A DNA stretch of 64,000 bases, from assembly GCA_023101725.1 (NCBI GenBank), contig JALJCO010013434.1, forward strand, positions 62,001 to 126,000. Reading direction: 5' to 3'. A program made the position numbers and the translations under genes. Under the pieces are notes generated by a model. It ran no database searches. It was not told where the DNA came from and saw nothing but the letters and a program-made list of their open reading frames with translations. This DNA comes from Atherinomorus stipes (taxonomy: Eukaryota > Chordata > Actinopteri > Atheriniformes > Atherinidae). Of this stretch, positions 54,601 through 63,600 are shown piece by piece (within the stretch, counting starts at the first letter, position 1; each line of letters opens with the position of its first letter).

Positions 54601-57600
54601 TTGTTTGTTCTAATACAGTTTGTGCGCTGAATGCAATCATTAGCATGGACCTGCTCATGTTACGTTGTTAATATAATTTTGTGTATATACTGTATAGGGA
54701 CACAGAGGTGTACGCAGTCAGACCAGTAGAGGTAGCGCCAGTAGCCAAGGACATATAAAATGTTACTAAGGGGAAAGTGATTGAAAAGATACCTATCTAG
54801 GAGGACTACAGCCAGTTTCAAGTCCACATTCAGTCCAAGACTATCCCGCAAAACCACCTAGAGTACCATGCACCGATATTTACGTGCGCTTTATTACTTC
54901 TATGGTCACTCTTGCGTTTCAAATCTCTCTTCCTCAGTTTTAATCTTTTCAGGCTGTTTTTTGCTGTATAAGCAGTTATAGCCAGCAGAGGTATTGAAAC
55001 TTTCTCTTCGGTGGGGGCCATGCGGTTCTGTTAATAAGATCTGTCACGTGCTAGGAGAGAACGTCCCTCGTTAGGAAACGCACTTAGTGGCTGATTGGAA
55101 ACTGGAAGTTCTATAGAATGAACCCCATTGGCACAGAAAAAACGAGTTATTTATTTTTATAAAATAACCCTGTTTTACCACATAATATACCATGTAAAAA
55201 ACATTTTTCTAAGAGATATTAAAACAAAATCAGGTATAGTGCCTTTTAAGTTTAAAAGTCAATATTGACCCATTGCCATTAGATGCAGGGTATTAATCTG
55301 TTTCATCACCGCTCTGCAGAGTTTGCTGGATTCACGATCTTTGAAGTTCATTGTGAGTTTGACGCTGCACGATCGCACTACCAAGTCTCTGCTCCACCTG
55401 CACAAGAAGAAGAAAACCCCCAGTATCAGCGCACAGTTCCAGGTAAGATCAGACGCAGTGGTGTGCACAATGGGTCTCATTTTACAAACAGTTCTTACAA
55501 ACACATTTGTTTTTTTTTTTTTTTGTTTTTTTTAACTTGTCCCGTCCAGCATCATAGCAAGCAGAATGATTATCTGGCTGCTTTATTGTGTTATGCAGGT
55601 TTGCTTTGCCATGGGGAGCTTTATCAATATAAGGGTCCCCTTGAAACACATTTGTTCTTAAAGCCTAATTATCAACTTTTTTACGAAAGGTGTGGCACTC
55701 ACCAAAATTTCTGTAACTTGAATTTGTTTTTGGGTAAGAACAATCCCTATGAACACTGAGGAAGACTTCTATGAGCATCGCCTGTGTCACTACTGTCCGT
55801 GTCTGTTTGCTCACGGCCCGTGAGTCTCATGATCTTTTTATGGGCATTTTTGGGGCGATTACTTATGCAAAGTAGAGCCAGCTGGTCCGTCCTTTCAGTT
55901 TACGAGAGATTGGTATTCACCACTCTAAAAAGAAAGATGTGATCAATTCCGAGGTCTACTGAAACGTTGACGAATATGATGGAGGGTTTCCATAAAAATC
56001 CTCTTGCAAATTTAAGAATATTTGTAAAAAGACATTGGTGAATGACACCCATTGTTAATAAGAGTGGCAGTTTTTTATTTTCTTTTTTACCAAACAAATA
56101 TATTGTGTTTTTACCAAAACAAAGTTTTTAAACTTAGACATAGTTTAGATGTACGACACTGTACTAATTAATTAAGTACATATGCATTAAAAAGTTACAT
56201 GAAGTATATTTATTATAGAAATTTTTAACAAATATGGATTTAAGTGACCTAAAAGGTTAATTAAACATGTCTGTTCTTCTCAGAACTCCCTGACCAAACT
56301 CTTAGAAACTCTGAATAAAGCCGAGCCTTTCTTCATTCGCTGTATCCGCTCCAATGCTGAGAAGGTAAGATGCTGACATGCCTCAAATAAACAAACGGTT
56401 AATGTAATAATAAATATTCTATTATTCTATTAAACAAACCTCTTTATTCTTGATCAGAATTTTGACTTTTCTGTCCAAATCAGTTTTGGTTTTATTGTTT
56501 GTTTGTTTTTTACTTAATTTCATGCTTTTTTTGCTGAGGATGCCTCTTGCTTCATTGATATCCATTTATTCTAAATGGTAAGATCATATGTGTCTCCTCT
56601 AACTTTATCTGCTTATGAGCAGAAAGAGATGTATCTGGACGAGGCCTTGGTGTTTCAGCAGCTGCGTTATACAGGGATGCTGGAAACTGTTCGCATCAGG
56701 AGGTCAGGCTATGGAGCCAAGTACACATTCCAGGTACAGCAAATCTACTCCTGTTTTATGTGAAATTCACTACCTAACAACCTATTGTCACAACAACATT
56801 AATGTAACTGATGGGTAGGGATGTATACCGAGTACCGGTATCGTTTGGTACCGGTTCCTAATCTTAACGATACCAGGGTACCGTTAAGAATCTGGACAAA
56901 CGATACTCTTATTGATACTTTTTGTACATCTACCTAATCATTGAGTTATCATTACACAGTCAAATAGTCACAGTGATGGAATAAGACAAACACAAATCCC
57001 TTATTCTCCCAGTGGTTGTTCACCCACCTTTATGTCTAGGCTTCCTCAACATCATCTGAACAAATCTTCTCCACCACTGGATCTTTTAACATCTTGTAAT
57101 GTCTTTATTATTTACTCTAAATTATGTTATAGTATCAATAAAAGAATCGATAAATACCAGTATCGATAAGGAGTATCGATATTGGTATCGGTATCGATAA
57201 AATCATAACGATATACATCCCTACTGATGGGACATTATTCCATATACAGTATGTTATATGTGGAAAACCCTTTCATCTCAAATCTGCACTTTGCCCGCCT
57301 TGTATTTGTTTCCCAGGAGTTCGTAGAACAGTTCAGGGTTTTGCTGCCAAAGAACGCCTCTGCCTCAAAAGAAGACATCTCAGCATTGCTTGAAAGGAAA
57401 ATGCGCCTCGACCCAACCACATTCCAGATTGGCAAAACTAAGGTAACACGTGATATTCCGATGTAATGTTCCGACATTTCATGAATCTTACTGTCATCAG
57501 TGAATTTCTCATCCTGCCATGTTTTGTTGGTTCAGGTGTTCTTGAAAGAGTTGGAGCGGCAGCAGCTGCAGGACAAGCTGCACAAGGAGGTCATGCATAA

Positions 57601-60600
57601 AATCATCTTTCTTCAGCACTGGTTCAGAGCTCGCCTGCAGAGAAAAGAGTTTCTGGACATGAGACATGCAGCCATCTTGATTCAGGTAAACTCTTGTGCT
57701 CCGTTTTTCTTGGGATGTTCTCGCATCCACGTGTAGTCTCCTTTTGTTAGCTTAATCGTGGCCAGGAGACTGTTAAATTACAATCCAGATTGTCTTTTAG
57801 CGTTCGTGGCGTCGGTACTGCAAAGAAAGACAACGGGCTGCCATTCTGATCCAGGCTGTGTGGAGGGGGTATAGACAGAGATCAGAGTTCAGCCGACAAA
57901 GACAAGGTGCCACAAAAATACAAGCACTGGTCAGAGGACACTCGGCACGCAGAAGGTAAAAAAACAAAAACAAACATACACTCTGCCAGACTCCCAGCCT
58001 TTGTAAGAGGAACTTTTTTAGGTGCCATGCTGTACTTCTTGTGTATTCCAGGTGTCAGTCCATGCGTGAGGAAAAGCAGAGGGAAGAGGAAAGAGAGGCC
58101 CAGAGGAGAGCAGAAGAAGAGGAAAGGAGGAAGAGGGAAGAGGAGGAGGCGAGGAGAAAACTAGAAGAGGAAGAGAGCCTGAGACTGAAAGAAGAGGCAA
58201 GGCGAAAGGCACAAGAGGAGGAAGCAAAGAGGAGAGAAGAAGAAGAAGCAGCAGCCAGGGAAGCGGAGAAACAAAGGGAGGAAGAGGAGAAAAGCCTGGC
58301 AAGAGAACCTCAGACAAGAGAGGATCCAGATATAGAGCTGGTCACAGAGGAGATGCTGGATAAAAACCTCCCTGTCCCAGAGATGCAAGCAGGAGATGAG
58401 GGGAAGGGTGAGGAGGAGGGAGGAGAGGTGGTTGATGAAGTAAATGCTAGCTTACAAACTGATGAGGAGGTGGAGGATGAGGAGCTGGATGAGGAGACTT
58501 TTGGTACCCTGGCTGAGGCTGGACCCCAGCCAGATGAAAAGGAGCAAGAGGAGGATTCTGGGAGCCAAACAGGAGAACGGTCAGATTCAAAACCAGGTCT
58601 GCCCTCAGATGGGGTCACCTCTAATGCACTTACACCCATACTTCCGCCTCAAGAGGAGGATCAACAGGCCAGCACTACCTCTGTACCTTCACATGCTGAA
58701 CAAAAGAAGCCACAACCTTCTGCTGTCAACAAAGGCCTTTCATCCAGGAGTCAGGAGAAGAGAGAGCAAAGACGACGAAGAGGGCTGGAGCACAGTCAGA
58801 GAGAAACTGAGCGAGTAGCCTCTGCTTCCTCCTCCTCAGCCACCGACAAGGATCACACATCCTCACCCAGGAGCAAAAATCAGGAGGGGGCTAAGTTGAA
58901 AGAGCGGTCAGATAGCAAGGAGCTGGACCAGTACACTTTTGTAGCCTGGAAAGGGAAAGAAGACAAGGGAGGAAAGAAGGAAGCAAAAGCCTCTCCCCCT
59001 TCTGCTGGTCCTGTCCGTCCATCTACATTAGCCCTGCAGCCCGTTGACTTTTTGCATGAGAAAAATGGCTTTGGGGAGGGTGCCGGGGCTGTAAATCTGC
59101 ATCGCCGCCCTGGAGCAATAAAGGAGAAGCCTGAGAAGTGGAAGGGAAGGAGTAGCAATGGGGAACACTCTGAGGGCACTGGATCTTCTCCACCTCACAA
59201 CAGAGAGGAAAGGATGAGAAAAACACAACTGTAAGTCTCGACACATTCACTGACCAAAGTACGAAACCCAGCACTTAAAATAGTTTCCATTAGGTATCTG
59301 TGTACTGTTTGCTTCTGTGTTTAGTACAGTTTGCTGTACTAAAAGAAATACTCTGCTGTTTGAAGGAGTGAATCAGCTCTTTAAATATGTTTACATAAAT
59401 ATTCGCTACGTGTTTTAAAGACGAGACATTTGTAGAAAGACTGGGCTTGTGCAGGAAAGAATAAAAATATTCATTTGGGACTTCTTCATCTCCGCAGGAG
59501 TGAAACGCCTTCATTGATTGACAGCTTGAGTCCTGGTTGTGAAGGGGCTGGTGTCATTTCTGTCAGAGAGGTATTTTAATTGTTTTTGTTTTGTTTTTTT
59601 AAACAAAGTTCAGGGGTATTATGTTGACATGTTATTTGTGGAAAAACAGCTGTTTTGTGTTTTCCTGCACATGCTCCAGCATTTGTAAATGAAGTTCTCT
59701 GTTCAGCAGATAATTTCCCCATCAGAGAGTCACGCTGATGGCTCAAAAGGAAGTTCCATCAGGAGGAGAAACCAGGAGGGTTCTGCTCAGCAAGACTCTG
59801 CTCACTCCATCCCATCCACACCAGACAGGTATGGCGCTGCAGTGGCCTGACGACAAACATCCGAGGCCAGTTTGTACATGGACAGAAAAAATAAATAACA
59901 ATAATGCCTTTTCTTAAACACAAACCAGTATTTAGGTATTCCAGTTTTACTTGAGATTCACTGTACTCCATTTCTTATCATCAGTACCATTTTTTTGTTT
60001 ACACACACATGTATTTATATGTACAATTACATTCACAGACCACAGAGAAAATGAGTACAGAATTAATTATATTATTTCTTTGTCATTGTCGGTGCTTTAA
60101 ATAGCCACGGCCGTACCCAACAGTCGGACGTAAGGATGATGTTTTTGTTGGATCTGTTTGTTTTTATTATTGACTCCATACTTCAAATATTTCAATAACA
60201 ACATTCAACACTGTAGGTAATTTTTTAAAATATCATCTGATTTTCTTGTAGGCAAGAATCAACCTTGAATTACAAAAACATAATAATTACTAACATTTAA
60301 AAAGTCAGAAATGTTGATGGAATAAGTTGAATGTTTATGCTGAACATCTCGGCATGATCAGTTCAGTTGTGAATCATTAGCACACTGTTGGAAGTGAATG
60401 AATGAATGTTTGTTGTGGGTTATTTGCCTTACAGGTCAGGTGGTTTCTTCAGCAAAATTCTGAAAAAACGACCCCACAGGGAAGCTCAAACTCCAGACAA
60501 CGGAGAGCTGACATTTGCTCAGAGTCTCAATGACAAGTCAACTACAGGAGAAGGTAAGTTTACAAGCTTTAGGCCTCCTTCACTGAAAAGATGCTGTTTT

Positions 60601-63600
60601 CTCACAAGAAAACACACGAATCATCATTATTATTCTCAGCCTTAAGCTAATCTCTTTGCTTGCTTGCTAAAATATCAAAATGTTCAGATGTTGCCCACGT
60701 ATCCATTCACTTGTCCTTATCTAGCCGTTTGTGTCATGAGAGCATTCTCCCTTTCAGCTCCACCCTCCGGACACCCATCTAGGCACCTTTCTCAGCCCCA
60801 CAGTGACCGGGCTGTTAAAAGTTTAGGCAGAAACCCCACCATAAAGATCAGCCGGGCCACTCGAGTCTCTGAGCAGTGGAACGCCTCACTGGACAGAGAG
60901 ATCACAAATGCCAATGAGCTGAGGCACCTCGATGAGTTTCTGGGCAACCAGGTGAGTGAACGGCGACATAATACTGACTTCTTGTTGGATGAAATTTCGA
61001 CAGATTTATCAAACTCTGCATGTTCTCTGCAGGTCAATGATTTCCGCTCCAGGGGCAAGTCGCTGTCAGCCACAGAAGCCATATTTGTTACAGCCACCAT
61101 GCAATTTAGAGAGACTATCAAAGCCATGTATTCCCTTCCTGTAAGTCTATATGCAGGCTTGAAATGCTCACATAACACAACCTGATTAGAGATGCACCTT
61201 ATCATTCTTCTTCTCCTTATTTTCACTCCTGAACTTCAACAGAAGCCCACCATCGGCTACAAAGGTCTGATGACTGGTTACCAAAACAAAGTGCTTCACC
61301 TAGCAGGCAGCAAGCAAAAAGAAGAGGTCCAGCTCGTCGTCAATCTGTTTCAGTCCGTGCTGGATGGCTTCATCAGAGGAGAGATAAAGAAGGAGGAGGC
61401 TGAACCTGCAAAGGTGAAACTGACATTTCTATTAAGAATTTATCTAAATTTAAATAAGATGCTCACATTAGCTTGTCTGCATTTCAGCCTGCCAAAGCCA
61501 GAAAGAAGAGAAGGAAAAAAGATAAAAGTGTAAGTCTGTAGTCTGGGATTCTATTTTAATATCCTCAATAAGGCTTAAAGTTGAACAGAAATCATAAGTG
61601 TCTTTACTGTATGTCTTGTTAGATGGAGAGCCCCCTGGATCACGTCTTCATCAACTATCAGGTCAACATTATGCAGTCGTGTGACCAGTGTGGCTCTTAC
61701 ATCTGGGGCATGGAAAAAGCTTACATGTGCAGCTGTAAGAAAGCACCATGACAAAAATGAAACTTTACAAACATAATATTCTGTGCAGATTTAATTAGTT
61801 TTTTTAATGTTTTGTAACAGATTGTAAAATGGTGTGCCACAAGAAGTGCCTGTGTAAAATAGTCACTGACTGCTCCACCTTCTGTGCCAAAAAGGTATGT
61901 TTTTATTCATTATTCCAGGTCAGGAGCAGGATGAGGCTGAGGTGGTCACAATCTAACAATCCTGAGACCAGACTCTGTACACATGATGAGGCTTCTCTAT
62001 ACTTCTTGATCTGCATTTGATTTAATTTCACATGAATGTTTTGGGAAATGCTGAATTTTCCAGCCACTAAACTTAATACTAGTAAAGATGGTTTGATTTG
62101 AACGATGTCAAAGGTGAAATGTGATATGTCGGTTGGATGAGTGATTGCTGCTGTCTGCTGTATGCGCAGAGTGATGAAGAGTTTGTCGGACAGCACTTTG
62201 GAGTGCGTGTGTGTCACCTCGTCAGTGACAAGAACCCAGTTCCCATGGTGCTGGAGATGATGCTGGAGCACGTGGAGATGCACGGCCTCTACACCGAGGG
62301 CATCTATCGCAAATCGGGCTCTGCCAACCGCATGAAAGAGCTGCACCAGCGACTAGAGACAGGTTAGACCCTCCAAATGGCTTTGCATGTTGTAGCAGTT
62401 TAAACAGTTTAAACATTTCTTTGAGGTGACATGAGTTTATCAGGTCATGATTGTTGGTATTTGTCCTCCTGTTATAATTTGATATGTTTAGACCCTCATC
62501 TAGTCTGCCTCGAGGACTATCCCATCCACACGGTAACCGGCCTGGTGAAGCAGTGGCTGAGGGAGTTGCCGGACCCCCTCATGACCTTTACACATTATAG
62601 TGATTTCCTGCATGCAGTGGGTAAGGAGAACATCCCTCATCAGGGGGAGATATTTATAGAAACTGTGATTGTATTTCCTGCTATTGAGTTGTAAATTGCA
62701 TATTTTTTTTGCTTATAGCCTTCATCACATTTAGTTACATAGAGCTAAGCTATTATGATTTAGGTTAAATGTTTGTTATGCACGTTAAATTAATGCTTTT
62801 TTATTACAATACTGTGTAATATTAGTCTCAAGGAATGAGTATTACATTTGTTTTCCTTTGTTAGAACTGCCAGAGAAGCAGGAAGAGCTTCACGCCATCT
62901 ATAAAGTGCTGGAAGAGCTTCCCACTGCAAACTTCAACACGTTGGAGCGACTAGTCTTCCACCTTGTCAGGTAGGGATTTTACTGCACTGATCACAAAGG
63001 TAGAATTGCACTAGGTTATTATTCCAGTTTTACTAATCACAAGTCAAGCCCTGGATTGTTATTAGGATAGTTGCAGACAAATCTTCCATAACATACATCT
63101 TGTTGTAAAATGTCCCTGCAGGGTCTCTAAAGAAGAGGTTCATAACCGCATGTCCCCCAACTCGTTGGCCATCGTGTTTGCACCGTGTATCCTGCGTTGC
63201 CCTGACAGTGCTGACCCACTACTCAGCATGAAAGATGTTGCCAAGACAACCACGTAAGACTGCTTGGAAAACCAAACAGCAAATAAATACATGCTCATAT
63301 CAAATACAGTATATCCCATCTATTCTTAATGTTTAGCAATTTAGCACACATACCATCGCTGTTTTGCCTTTAGGTGTGTAGAGATGATCATCAATGAACA
63401 AATCAGACGCTATAATGAGAAGATGGAGGAGATTGAGCAGCTGGAGTACGCCGAGGCTCTGGCTGTCAACCAGCTCAAACTTAAGAGAAAGAACACGGTG
63501 AGGAACAAAATGCTGCATCACCGCGGATCACTCAAGGTTGATTTTAGTGCATCTTCAACACCCTAAGTTAACACCGTCTCGTGTTTATATCAGCTGCATT

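Noticed and set aside
58018..58639. Antisense frames under exon 25 rich in Ser, Leu and Pro
   Set aside because: Mirror of the purine-rich coding strand of the charged helix; no independent support.
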